A stretch of DNA of 64,000 nt from Alcaligenaceae bacterium. GTDB taxonomy: Bacteria; Pseudomonadota; Gammaproteobacteria; Burkholderiales; Burkholderiaceae_B. This document shows positions 33,878 through 42,632 of the stretch, one piece after another. A program made the position numbers and the translations under genes. The notes under the pieces were generated by a model that was given only the letters and a program-made list of their open reading frames with translations, was not told the origin of the DNA and did no database searches. Each line of letters starts with the position of its first letter. Position 1 is the stretch's first letter. The stretch spans positions 366,564 to 430,563 of the forward strand of contig JACCES010000002.1 in NCBI GenBank assembly GCA_013416455.1, given 5' to 3'.

Positions 33878-34360
33878 GTGCGAGTCGTTCTCTCGGTAGC
33901 CGCCGTGGCGGCCTGCTTCGTCTGGCTGACAGGGGCTTCTCTGCCTCCGACCGTCATTTCCCGCTTCGACACCTCGGGCGCGGCCGACGCATACATGTCT
34001 CGTGAAAGCTATCTCGGGGTCATGATCGCCATCGTCATCCTCATTCCCCTCGTCACGTTCGCCATCGGCCGCTGGGTGGCCGCCCGCCCTGAAGACGCGA
34101 TCACCATTCCGAATAAATCCTACTGGCTTGCCCCGGAGCGAAGGGCCGGGTCACTTGCCTACATTGCCGTATGGCTGCAGGGGTGCTCTTTCGGGGTGAC
34201 GGCATTCGTCTGCTATGTTCACTGGCTTGTCGTGCGGGGCAACAGCCTCACGCCGCCGCAGCTGGAAAGCACGCATCTTTATGGCGGCATGATGGTTGCC
34301 CTGATCGCCCAACTTTTTGCCATTTCCGTGCTCGTGTCCAGATTTCGCCGCGTGGTCTAG
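33878..34360 (+). CDS. DUF1648-like small membrane protein
   Basis: A 160-residue protein starting at GTG (AGGAGA upstream). It has three or four hydrophobic helices (about 3-20, 44-66, 90-112 and 135-153). The segment LPPTVISRFDTSGAADAYMSR after the first helix matches the DUF1648 pattern, in which a proline-containing loop leads to a small glycine-bearing turn. DUF1648 proteins are related to SdpI-type immunity proteins, but most have no known role. Its stop codon lies in the first unit of a 12-bp tandem repeat. It seems to be monocistronic. Confidence 0.75.
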   Translation: MRVVLSVAAVAACFVWLTGASLPPTVISRFDTSGAADAYMSRESYLGVMIAIVILIPLVTFAIGRWVAARPEDAITIPNKSYWLAPERRAGSLAYIAVWLQGCSFGVTAFVCYVHWLVVRGNSLTPPQLESTHLYGGMMVALIAQLFAISVLVSRFRRVV

Positions 34361-34385
34361 CGCGTGGTCTGGCGCGGGGTCTGGC
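34350..34385 (+). repeat. Three tandem 12-bp units spanning a stop codon
   Basis: GCGTGGTCTAGC, GCGTGGTCTGGC and GCGGGGTCTGGC follow each other at 34350-34385. The TAG in the first unit is the stop of the membrane-protein gene; the second and third units have TGG at that place. Because units are 12 bp, the frame would continue for about 34 more codons if the first unit had TGG, so the repeat may be the relic of a C-terminal extension or of slippage. Confidence 0.7.
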
Positions 34386-34490
34386 CGTTCGCGGCACATG
34401 GCCAGGCGGCCATGCTGGTTGTGATGGCGGGTGGGCTCATATCCCGCGTTGATCAGTGGCGGTAGAGGCGCCCGCCTGCGGCGCCACGGT

Positions 34491-35873
34491 TCACAGCAGC
34501 TTCATGCGCTGCTTGCGGCCCTTGATCAGGATGTTGCTCAGCCGCGGGAAGGCGCTGCGCGCAATATCGCGATCCAGCGCGATATAGGACACCTGGTCCG
34601 TAATGTTGATCTTGCCGACCTGATCGCGCGTGAGTCCGCCGTCGCCGGTCAGGGCCCCCAGCAAGTCGCCGGGCCGGAGCTTGGCCTTCTTGCCGCCCAG
34701 CACCAGCAGGGTGGCCATGGGCGCTCTGACCGGCCTGCCCATCGACGCTTTGTTCAGGCGCGGCAGGGGCCGCCAGTCCAGTGGGTGTTCCAGCAGTTTT
34801 TCCGTGCGTGATGCGATATGCCGTTCTTCCGGGCCGCACAGGCTGAGCGCCCGGCCTGTTTCCTGCATGCGGCCCGTACGCCCGATGCGGTGGATGTGCA
34901 CCTGCGGGTCGCGCGCCAGTTCGACGTTGAGCACCATCGGCAGCAGGGGAATGTCCAGGCCCCGCGCCGCCACATCCGTCGCCACCAGAATATTGCAGCT
35001 GTGGTTCGAGAATTGCACCAGCACGTCGTCGCGGTCGAGCTGCTCCATATCGCCATGCAGCGCCAGAGCGCTGAAACCTTCGCGTCTGAGATAGGCCGCC
35101 AGATCGGCGCAAGCCGCTTTGGTATTGCAGAAGAGCAGCGCCGATTCGGGCTGGAAATGGCGCAGCAGTGTTGCGACCGCTTCGAGCCGCTTCGCATCTT
35201 CGATTTCGTAGAAGTGTTGCTCGATCCGGCCGTCGCCATGCGAGACGTCGACCCTGATCATTTCCGGCTGCCTGAGCAGGCGGCCGGCATCCTCGCGGAT
35301 GCTGTCAGGATACGTGGCGGAAAACAGCAGGGTCTGGCGCTGGACCGGGCATGCTTCGGCAATTTCCATGACGTCGGCAAAGAAACCCATGTCCACCATG
35401 CGGTCGGCCTCGTCCAGTACCAGTGTGTGCACGGCGGACAAGTCCAGGGTCCGGCGGGATATGTGGTCCAGAAGCCGCCCCGGCGTGCCGACGATGATAT
35501 GGGCGCCGTGCCTGAGCGATTCCACCTGCGGGCGGGCCGACGCGCCGCCCGTCAAGGTCAGGACTTTGATATTGCCTTCCGAGCGCGCCAGCCGCCGCAG
35601 TTCCGCCGCCACCTGTTCGGAGAGTTCGCGCGTGGGGCAGACGACCAAGGCTTGCGCCACCCATCGGTCGGGGTTCAGGCGATGCATGATGCCCAGGCCG
35701 AACGCAGCGGTCTTGCCGCTGCCCGTCCTGGCCTGCACGATGAGGTCGCGGCCTTCCAGAATGGTGGGCAGGCTCTGTTCCTGAACCGGCGTCATGGCGG
35801 CGTACCCCATCTGCGCCAGGTTATCGAGCTGGGCGGGGGGAAGCGGCAGGGTGGAAAAAAGGTGCGTGGTCAC
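34491..35873 (-). CDS. dbpA: ATP-dependent RNA helicase DbpA
   Basis: A 460-residue DEAD-box helicase. Motifs appear in order: Q motif MGYAAMTPVQEQSLP, I ARTGSGKT, Ia PTRELSEQ, Ib TPGRLLD, II DEAD in LVLDEADRMVD, III SAT, IV LLFCNTK, V ATDVAARGLD and VI HRIGRTGR. The C-terminal DbpA RNA-binding domain includes PVRAPMATLLVLGGKKAKLRPGDLLGALTGDGGL, which recognises helix 92 of 23S rRNA during 50S assembly. The GTG start at 35873 matches the E. coli protein's N terminus and length, though no good ribosome site precedes it. Confidence 0.93.
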   Translation of the reverse strand: MTTHLFSTLPLPPAQLDNLAQMGYAAMTPVQEQSLPTILEGRDLIVQARTGSGKTAAFGLGIMHRLNPDRWVAQALVVCPTRELSEQVAAELRRLARSEGNIKVLTLTGGASARPQVESLRHGAHIIVGTPGRLLDHISRRTLDLSAVHTLVLDEADRMVDMGFFADVMEIAEACPVQRQTLLFSATYPDSIREDAGRLLRQPEMIRVDVSHGDGRIEQHFYEIEDAKRLEAVATLLRHFQPESALLFCNTKAACADLAAYLRREGFSALALHGDMEQLDRDDVLVQFSNHSCNILVATDVAARGLDIPLLPMVLNVELARDPQVHIHRIGRTGRMQETGRALSLCGPEERHIASRTEKLLEHPLDWRPLPRLNKASMGRPVRAPMATLLVLGGKKAKLRPGDLLGALTGDGGLTRDQVGKINITDQVSYIALDRDIARSAFPRLSNILIKGRKQRMKLL

Positions 35874-36024
35874 TGAAATAAGCGGGTTGGGGCGGGGGGA
35901 GGCAAGGGCGGCGCGGGTCAGGCCCCGGTGAGGGGCGCCGCCGGAACATGCCGCCATGCGTATCGGTATTGTACGTGGGGCGCCGCCGTTCCGTATTTTT
36001 CGAGCATGTGCGGCGGCCGGCGCC

Positions 36025-37107
36025 TCAACCCGCCGCACCGGTATTCTGGCCGCCCGTGCGCCGGGCACGGATCCACCCTATGACGGTGCATATGATCAGT
36101 ATGAAGCCCAGGTAGCCGAAGAAGGGATAGACCGTGCCGACGAGCTGGATGAAGCCCACCAGGCTTCCCGCGAAGGCGAGCACGCCGGCGGCGATGGTAC
36201 CCCATCGGAAGCTCGGCGTGCCGGGTTCCAGTACGCGCGCGGAGAACGAATACAGCACGCCCACGGCGGTATTCAGGATCATGCCGAAGATGGCGATGCC
36301 CATGACGATGCCGACGAAAGGCGAGAGCTGGGTCGCCATCAGCAGCATGGGCATGGCGACGCCTCCCAGTGTGTCGACCTGCGCGAACATGCTGCCCGCG
36401 ATCAGCAGCATCAGCGCGCCCAGCAGGGCGCCGCCGATCACGCCGCCCCAAAGCGCGGTTTTTCGATTGATGGCCTGGCCGCCCATGATGACCAGGAAGG
36501 GTGCGCCCGCGACGATGTTGTATGACACGTAGAGCAGTGCGGCGATGAACCAGTGGCCCGCGCCGCGGGGCTGGGTGGCCGCGGCCGCCTCCAGGGTTTC
36601 GAGGCTGGCGTCGCGCCCGGTAATGGCGGCAACCGCCACGATGATGACCATGAGCGTCAGCAGCGGCGTGATGGAACCGATGAAGCCGATCACTTTCCTG
36701 ACATCCAGACATACGATGGCGATGGTCAGAACCGTCACGACGGCGCTGCCCCACAGTTTCGGGATGCCGGCCAACTGTTCCAGCAGCGCGCCGGCCCCCG
36801 CGAGCATTACGACCGCGATGGCGAACATGAAGAACGTGATCATGGCGTCGACGAACATGCCCAGGTATCTGCCGCAGATGGCGTGGATCACCCGTTTGTG
36901 CGAGGTGGAGGCCTGCTGCTGCCCCAGCGTGGCGAGCGCCATCGCCAGGAAAATGAACAGGGCGCTGCTGATCAGGACTCCCACCAGCCCGAGTGTGCCG
37001 AAACTGGTGAAGAACTGCATGATTTCCTGGCCGGACGCGAAGCCGGCGCCGACGATCACGCCTACGAACGCCCCCGATATTCTGATGACTTCCTTGAAGT
37101 TGGCCAT
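36025..37107 (-). CDS. YkvI-family membrane transporter
   Basis: A 360-residue inner-membrane protein with about ten helices. Its opening, KEVIRISGAFVGVIVGAGFASGQEIMQFF, is the YkvI family signature, related to the APC/LeuT-fold amino acid transporters with the broken first helix GAGFASGQEI. Further hydrophobic spans continue to a short basic C-terminal tail (RARRTGGQNTGAAG). Substrate is unknown. It is followed on the same strand by dbpA after 151 bp, and preceded by a DAO-type oxidase, so an amino-acid-related substrate is a reasonable guess only. Confidence 0.83.
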   Translation of the reverse strand: MANFKEVIRISGAFVGVIVGAGFASGQEIMQFFTSFGTLGLVGVLISSALFIFLAMALATLGQQQASTSHKRVIHAICGRYLGMFVDAMITFFMFAIAVVMLAGAGALLEQLAGIPKLWGSAVVTVLTIAIVCLDVRKVIGFIGSITPLLTLMVIIVAVAAITGRDASLETLEAAAATQPRGAGHWFIAALLYVSYNIVAGAPFLVIMGGQAINRKTALWGGVIGGALLGALMLLIAGSMFAQVDTLGGVAMPMLLMATQLSPFVGIVMGIAIFGMILNTAVGVLYSFSARVLEPGTPSFRWGTIAAGVLAFAGSLVGFIQLVGTVYPFFGYLGFILIICTVIGWIRARRTGGQNTGAAG

Positions 37108-37179
37108 GTGTCTTCCTGTTGTCGACTGATCGGATGGTCCGGCGGCCGTGGCAAGCCGGTGCTTTGCACTGCCGGAATG

Positions 37180-38334
37180 CTATCGATGCCCGGGTGTGCT
37201 GAAACGCGCGGGATCGACCACTTCCGCGGAAACGCCGTGCGCGGTCAGAGAGGCGGGCAGCGGCCGGCCCAGCAACAGGGCGGCGGCCAGTTCGGAGGCG
37301 CCGGCGGCGGTCTGTATTCCGTACCCGCCCTGGCCCGCCAGCCAGAAGAACCCGGGTGTCCGGACATCCCGGCCGATGACGAATTCATGATCGGGAGCAA
37401 ATGACCGCAGCCCGGCCCAGATGTGGGTCGGCCGCCGGATCCGCAGGGTGGTCGCTTCTTCGATGCGATAGATGCCGGTGGCGACGTCGAGTTCTTCAGC
37501 CACGACGTCCTGCGGTTCCACCGGGTCGGCGTTGGCGGGCGAGCCGAGCAACACCCCGGCGTCCGGCTTGAAGTAATAGCTTTCGTCCACGCCCAGAACG
37601 GTGGGCCAGCGCGTCACGTCGATGCCTTCGGGTGCCGGAAACAGGAAGGCGCTGCGGCGCATGGGCCGGATGCCGAGCGCCGCCGCGCCGCACATGCCGG
37701 CGACCGCATCGGCCCAGGCACCCGCCGCGTTCACAATGACGCGGGCGCGTAGGTCTTCCGGGCCGGTTGTGCGCAGGGTCCATATGCCGTTTTCATGGCT
37801 GGCCGATTTCAGCCCGGTATGGCCCAGCAGCACCGCGCCATGGTCGCGCATGCCGCGCAGGAAGCCCTGGTGCAGGCTGTGCACGTCCATGTCGCTGGCC
37901 ACCGGGTCATGGATCGCGCCGATCAGCGTGTCGGGCGACAGGCAGGGAACCATGTCGATGGCCTGTTCGGGGGTCAGCCGATGGACTTCCAGCCCTTGCG
38001 CCTGGTAGGCCGCCCAGGCGGCATCCAGCTGATCTTCCTGCCCTGCCTGGGCGATATAAAGTACGCCGCGCGGCATCAGGATGGGATGTTCGGTGAAGCC
38101 CTTGGGGGGATGCAGGAAAAAGTCGCGGCTGGCACGCGTCAGGGCGCGTGTATGGGCCGTGCCGTAGGTTTCCATGAACATCGCGGCCGAGCGCCCGGTG
38201 GAGTGGTAGCCCGGCTGCGATTCCTGTTCCAGCACCGCCACCGATGCCCCTGACAGGCTCAGGCGCCAGGCGACCGACGCGCCCGCCATGCCCGCCCCGA
38301 TGACTGCGTAATCGAACGGTTCCGCCGAGTTCAT
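37180..38334 (-). CDS. DAO-type FAD-dependent oxidoreductase
   Basis: A 384-residue flavoprotein of the D-amino-acid / glycine oxidase family. The N-terminal FAD motif is YAVIGAGMAGASVAWRLSLSG, with the second strand AVLEQESQPGYHSTGRSAA. Further blocks are VIVNAAGAWADAVAGMCG in the middle and the late GLRSFAPDHEFVIG and WLAGQGGYGIQTAAGASELAA. Members oxidise amines or amino acids to imines, or use a quinone acceptor as in DadA. GGGGAG lies upstream of the ATG. It shares direction with the YkvI-family transporter, which might move its substrate. Confidence 0.9.
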   Translation of the reverse strand: MNSAEPFDYAVIGAGMAGASVAWRLSLSGASVAVLEQESQPGYHSTGRSAAMFMETYGTAHTRALTRASRDFFLHPPKGFTEHPILMPRGVLYIAQAGQEDQLDAAWAAYQAQGLEVHRLTPEQAIDMVPCLSPDTLIGAIHDPVASDMDVHSLHQGFLRGMRDHGAVLLGHTGLKSASHENGIWTLRTTGPEDLRARVIVNAAGAWADAVAGMCGAAALGIRPMRRSAFLFPAPEGIDVTRWPTVLGVDESYYFKPDAGVLLGSPANADPVEPQDVVAEELDVATGIYRIEEATTLRIRRPTHIWAGLRSFAPDHEFVIGRDVRTPGFFWLAGQGGYGIQTAAGASELAAALLLGRPLPASLTAHGVSAEVVDPARFSTPGHR

Positions 38335-38438
38335 GCGTTTGCTCCCCAATTCCGGTCTGTGGAAACACAGCGTAATCCAGATCGGGGCCGGCGAACAGAG
38401 CCGCCCGCTCGGCACGGCGCCGTTTAAAAGGCGTGATG

Positions 38439-39785
38439 TCAGCCCCGAAGCGGCGTATCCGGTGGCCGGCCGATCAGGCCTTTCGCTCTTTCATACAGCT
38501 CGTCGAAGGTGATCACTTCCACATCCGACAAGGCATTCCTGAACATCTGGAAAGAGCTGTACCTGGCTTCGTGGATAGCGCCGCCTTCCTTGGTGAACTC
38601 GGCCAACGATCCAATGACGAGAAACGATCTCGGCTTGTACATGTACAGTTTTTCGCCGCGGTCATAGCCGTCGGCATCCTTGACCGTCAGGCTGGATCTG
38701 AGGTTTTCCATCGATATCTGCACTGTGCGCTGCAGTTGCGCGATGCCGCCGGCCAGTTCATCGGAGATGGCCCAGGCATCGGGCCTGTAGGGTGTCTTCA
38801 CCTCTTTGAGCAAAGGCTTCCGGTGCGTCTTGATCTCGGCAAAGCACAATGAGCTGATGATGCCGTTGGAACGGAGCAGGGCGTCGATTCGCTTGCCCGC
38901 GCTTTTGATGCTGTGGCCGGCAACGACCTGTTCAAGCTTTCCGCCTTGCAATGGCGAGTTGAACAGGTAATTGAGGCCGAAGCCGAAGATCCATTGATTC
39001 TTCTGGAAGAATTCCTGCCAGACGCTTTCCGGCGGCGCACCGCCCCGGATATGGCCGCGGAAGAAATCATCATCATCCAGCAATTGCTGAAAGACTTGCA
39101 ACTGCGCTTTCTGCTCCCCCATGCCGAGAATGTCATCGATGCTTACCGCGCCTTGGCGTACAAGCTTCAGGATTTCCAGGATCTCATGAATTTCCCGCTC
39201 CGCAAGCTTCAGATCCTCAGAGACGGCCGCCGCCGGCAAACCGCTGCTCAACTGTTCATTTACGCCATGAAGCGTTGACTGCAGTGCGATGCCGCGCTGT
39301 TCGCTTTCGATCAACGCCTGGCCATAGGTGTATTGATAGACCAGGGCGTTCTGATTGTTCAGGTAGAACCGGTGGGGTTCGGGAACAGAGGTGAATACCA
39401 GGCTGAATCCGGCGAAATATGTCAAAAGCCCTTCGAGATCATCGAGGGCGCCGGCGGGTTCCATGAAAACCAGTATGTCAAAGGCATCGGAGGCCACGGC
39501 GCCCGACGTACTGTCGGCAATCAGCTCCGGATACTTGAAATAAGCGATCTTGACATGTTTGGCGGCACCCTTCCATGCCGCCGCCGATACCCGGCCGGCA
39601 TCATAATGGTCCACCCAGGCAACCGACAGCCTTTCCCGCCCGGCTGCGATCCTTTCCATCGCCGCCCGGGCGGTCATGCTCTTGCCCGTGCCCGCGGCCA
39701 TTGCCAGCACGGCCCGGCGCCGGCCGCTCAGATAGGACTCGACAATACGTTCGACGGCTTCTTCTTGAAAAGGACGCAGGTTCAT
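38439..39785 (-). CDS. Fusion of degenerate helicase-type P-loop domain and Shedu (DUF4263-like) nuclease
   Basis: A 448-residue probable phage-defence protein. The N-terminal part resembles the first RecA domain of ResIII/type I restriction helicases: RPFQEEAVERIVESYLSGRRR, then Walker A AAGTGKS (30-36). At motif II the expected DEAH reads FMEP (107-110), and motif III TATP reads TSVP (132-135). The second RecA domain is absent. A helical linker (about 160-250) leads to a PD-(D/E)xK nuclease: W256-QEFF, N263-QWIFG, D301 in KRIDALLRS and E317-I-K319, then a helix with GGIAQLQ. This is the Shedu SduA core pattern. It stands alone, next to deletion-scarred genes. Confidence 0.75.
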   Translation of the reverse strand: MNLRPFQEEAVERIVESYLSGRRRAVLAMAAGTGKSMTARAAMERIAAGRERLSVAWVDHYDAGRVSAAAWKGAAKHVKIAYFKYPELIADSTSGAVASDAFDILVFMEPAGALDDLEGLLTYFAGFSLVFTSVPEPHRFYLNNQNALVYQYTYGQALIESEQRGIALQSTLHGVNEQLSSGLPAAAVSEDLKLAEREIHEILEILKLVRQGAVSIDDILGMGEQKAQLQVFQQLLDDDDFFRGHIRGGAPPESVWQEFFQKNQWIFGFGLNYLFNSPLQGGKLEQVVAGHSIKSAGKRIDALLRSNGIISSLCFAEIKTHRKPLLKEVKTPYRPDAWAISDELAGGIAQLQRTVQISMENLRSSLTVKDADGYDRGEKLYMYKPRSFLVIGSLAEFTKEGGAIHEARYSSFQMFRNALSDVEVITFDELYERAKGLIGRPPDTPLRG

Positions 39786-39903
39786 TCGCCACTCTTGTGT
39801 GCAATCCAAGGCCCCCACTTTACCCGAGGGCCGGCGCTCGCATATGAGGAACCCGGGCCCGCGCTCATGATCCCGTTGTTCCCGGAACGGGAACAAGCGC
39901 ATG

Positions 39904-40868
39904 CTACCGGTTCGAGAAGATGCCGCGTGCGATCATGTTGAGCTGGGCCTGAGAAGTGCCGCCCCCGATCTGGAACATCCGTACATCGCGAAGCATGCGC
40001 TCCAGCGGCAGGTCGGATGAATAGCCGGCGGCTCCGAACATCTGCAGCGACTCGCTTACCGAATGAAAGGCCTCATGCCCGACGAAGGCCTTGGCAATGG
40101 AAGCTTCCCTCATTTCCGGCAGCATCACATTATTGGCCAGCCTGCGGGCGTTGCAGGCGGCGCGGTAGATCAGCAGGCGCGCCGCATCGAGCCTCATTTC
40201 CCCCTGTGCGGCCATCCACCCAAGCCCCTGGAAGTCCTTGAGCTTTTTGCCGAATGCCTCGCGTTCGCACATATAGTCGATGGCAAGGTCGTGCGCGCCC
40301 TGGGCAATTCCCAGGGCCACGGCCGATGCGCCCACCCGCTGTGCGTTGTAGCCATTCATCAACTTCTTGAATCCATCCTTCGGGTCCCGCAGGACGAGGT
40401 TGGCGGCGGGCACTTCGCAATCTTCGAAGATGAGCTCGGCTTCGGGAATTCCGCGCAATCCCATTGCGGCCTCCACGCGTCCCACGGTAAACCCCGGCGT
40501 CCCTTTGTCCACCAGGATGCCGCCAATGCCCTGGTCGTTCCCGTCTTTATCCTGAATGCGCGCGAAAATCAGGTTGGTCCGGGAAATGCCGCCGCCAGTG
40601 ATCCAGTGCTTGGTGCCATTCACGACATAAGCACCTTCGCGCTCGGTGGCCGTGGTTCCGAGGGCGCCCAGATCGGTTCCCGCATTGGGCTCGGTCATGC
40701 CTATCGCGGGCTTGTCGCCTTCCTCAAGCACGCGACGGGCGACCTCGCGCTGCTGCGCCTCCGTCCCGTAAGCCATGATGGCGCCCAGCGCGCCCATGTT
40801 GGTCTCCACCACGACGCGCGCCGTTACGCCGCAGTACTTGGCAATCTGCTCGCCGCCTCCGACGGGAT
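39904..40868 (-). pseudogene. Acyl-CoA dehydrogenase lacking its N terminus
   Basis: The frame encodes an otherwise good acyl-CoA dehydrogenase: GMTEPNAGTDLGALGT, KHWITGGG, YMCEREAFGKKLKDFQGLGW and the C-terminal QIGGGTSQAQLNMIARGIF. Homology begins abruptly at EQIAKYCGVTARVVVETNMG, and an in-frame TGA stands immediately upstream (about 40872). Roughly the first 75-80 residues of the usual ~380 are gone, including most of the N-terminal helical domain. A GTG at 40812 could start a 302-residue fragment, but it would not fold as a normal enzyme. It abuts a truncated divergent LysR gene. Confidence 0.85.
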
Positions 40869-41736
40869 TTCAAGCGCTGGCGCGCGGCTCGGCATGACGC
40901 CATCGGCCACCAGCCATGCTCTCAAGGCGCTTGAAAAAGCGCTGGGCACGGATATCGTGGACAGGAATGCAAAAGGGGTGATGCTCACGCATGCCGGAGA
41001 GGCGATCCTGCCTCACGTGCGGGATATCTTTGCGTCCTTGCAGATCGTCCGTGCCACGGCCAGCGCCGGCGCGGGCCTGAAGACGGGGGTTCTGAGAATC
41101 GGCTCGCATGGGGCCAGTTCGTCGCTGAATGTGCTGCCGCCCATTCTTGAGACTTTCCGGCGGAGATATCCGGGCGTGGATATATTCGTTACAGAGAAAA
41201 CCGATGTCGAGATCGAGCGCGACTTGATCGAGCGCCGCATCGAGATCGGTGTCGTCGCCCTTCCAAAAGAGAATCTGGACTTTCAGATACTGGCGATCGA
41301 CGAGTTGCTGGCGGTGCTGCCTCCGGGTCATCCGTTGGCCGAACTGGAAACCGTGCCCGTGAAGGCTCTGGCCGACCATCCCATCATCATGACCCACGCG
41401 GGCTCGCAGCCGGTGATCGCCAGAATGTTTGCCCAGGCGAACATCAAGCCGCGGATCGTGCATGATCTCACCCAGATACTCTCGATACTGGAATTCGTCA
41501 GGCGGGGGCAGGGGATATCGATACTGGCGTCGTTGGTGCTGCCGCGAGCTTATCAGGGGCTGGTATTTCGCCGGATCAACCCGAAGTCGGTGCGCCGTGT
41601 CGGGCTGGCCTGTCTGAACGAGAACAGGCTGTCGCCCGCCGCGCGGGCCTTATGGTCGCAGATCAGGGATGCCAACGCTCATGGCACGGTGTTCAAATCG
41701 ACCGATCACGTCCAGGCCTTGGTGGGAAGCGCTTGA
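40860..41736 (+). pseudogene. LysR-family regulator lacking its N-terminal end
   Basis: The LTTR begins inside its HTH at DGISSAGARLGMTPSATSHALKALEKALG and continues through a complete effector domain (LKTGVLRIGSHGASSSLNVLPPILETF to the end). About 15-20 residues, the start codon and its promoter are missing. The frame stays open further upstream only because it runs antisense to the acyl-CoA dehydrogenase. An internal ATG at 40894 could give a product without the first HTH helix. The stop lies directly against the MarR gene's stop. Together with the truncated dehydrogenase it marks a deletion in a divergent pair. Confidence 0.8.
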
Positions 41737-42168
41737 TCAGCCGGCCCCGCCGGAGGCTTGGCGGAACGAATTCAGCATTTTCTTCCGCACGTCCGCCGGC
41801 AGGTCTTTCAGCAGGTCACTTGCCACCTGATGCTGCAAATCCCGCAATTGGGCGAAAAGCTCTTCACCTTGTGCGCTCAGGCGAAGACAGCGCACGCGCT
41901 TGTCGATATCGCTGGGGGTCCGTTCCAGCAGGCCCCTGCTTTCAAGGCCGGCGAGAATCCGGGCCATCTGCGCCTTGTCGGTATGGCTGCGCTCGATCAA
42001 GTCCTTCTGGGTCAGGCCCGGGTTCTGTCCGGTGTGCGTCAGGACCCGCATTTCATTGAGTGTCAGTTCCGGGTGCCGGGACTCCACGCGAGCGCGGACG
42101 CGTGTACGAAAAAGATGCAGCAGCTCGTGCAGGGCATCGAATATTTCGATGGGGGAGGGCGATGTCAT
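41737..42168 (-). CDS. MarR-family transcriptional regulator
   Basis: A 143-residue winged-HTH regulator. The recognition region is GLTQKDLIERSHTDKAQMARILAGLESRGLLERTPSDIDKRVRCLRLSAQG (about 50-100), with the D-x-R wing typical of MarR. N- and C-terminal helices form the dimer interface. It is divergent from a small DUF2798 gene. The gap contains a consensus-like promoter whose -35 overlaps a GTTGA-N5-TCAAC dyad, so it probably represses that gene and itself. Confidence 0.92.
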   Translation of the reverse strand: MTSPSPIEIFDALHELLHLFRTRVRARVESRHPELTLNEMRVLTHTGQNPGLTQKDLIERSHTDKAQMARILAGLESRGLLERTPSDIDKRVRCLRLSAQGEELFAQLRDLQHQVASDLLKDLPADVRKKMLNSFRQASGGAG

Positions 42169-42182
42169 GACGGATCAGTTAA

Positions 42183-42213
42183 GTTGACAAAATCAACAAA
42201 TAAAACGTATTAT
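42183..42213 (+). promoter_or_regulatory. Sigma-70-like promoter with overlapping MarR-type operator
   Basis: TTGACA (42184-42189) and TATTAT (42208-42213) are separated by 18 bp and read rightward. The dyad GTTGA-CAAAA-TCAAC (42183-42197) covers the -35 element. The surrounding bases are strikingly AT-rich for this genome. The arrangement suits repression by the divergently encoded MarR protein. Confidence 0.65.
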
Positions 42214-42359
42214 GGTGGACTTTATCAACATATTTCATGCGTGTCCATCTTTTGCATATGGACGTATCCAGCGTTCCTTGGGCGACGGTGCGGCCCGGTT
42301 GCTGGCGGGATGCATGACCATGCGCCTATGCGCAAATCTCTTCACAATTCAAGGATGCC

Positions 42360-42632
42360 ATGAAAATCTCAGACTCTACGCCCAAGCCTTTCATCAAGAA
42401 GCTGCATCGCCGCTACGCCCACATCATCTTCGCTTTTTACATGGCTGCAATCATGGGGTTCTTGATGTGCTGCACCATTGTCGGGATTCAAAGCGGTTTT
42501 GTTGCGGGATAGTGGGCTGGTGTCCTGAAAGCCTATCTGCTGGCGATGCCTGTCGCATTCTGCTGCGTGATGGTTGTGCGTCCGTTCGTGATGCGGCTGG
42601 TGGCCCGCACCGTCGATCTCCAGGGGGGCTGA
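42360..42632 (+). pseudogene. DUF2798 membrane protein gene interrupted by one in-frame TAG
   Basis: The frame starts at ATG 42360 (AAGGA upstream) and reads MKISDSTPKPFIKKLHRRYA then HIIFAFYMAAIMGFLMCCTI. It reaches TAG at 42510-42512 (codon 51), then continues in the same frame WAGVLKAYLLAMPVAFCCVM and VVRPFVMRLVARTVDLQGG to TGA at 42630. Both halves match the DUF2798 two-helix pattern, RYA-x-FAF then MPVAF and RPFVMRLVAR. A single TAG is thus the only lesion. The truncated product would keep one helix. It lies downstream of the MarR-linked promoter. Confidence 0.8.

Noticed and set aside
34818..35876. A 352-codon plus-strand frame opposite dbpA
   Set aside because: It lies wholly within a gene with all DEAD-box motifs and has atypical composition.
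40063..40860. A long N-terminal extension of the LysR frame, making a 557-residue protein
   Set aside because: The extension is the antisense of the acyl-CoA dehydrogenase gene and has no domain signature. The frame is open by composition and by the deletion junction only.
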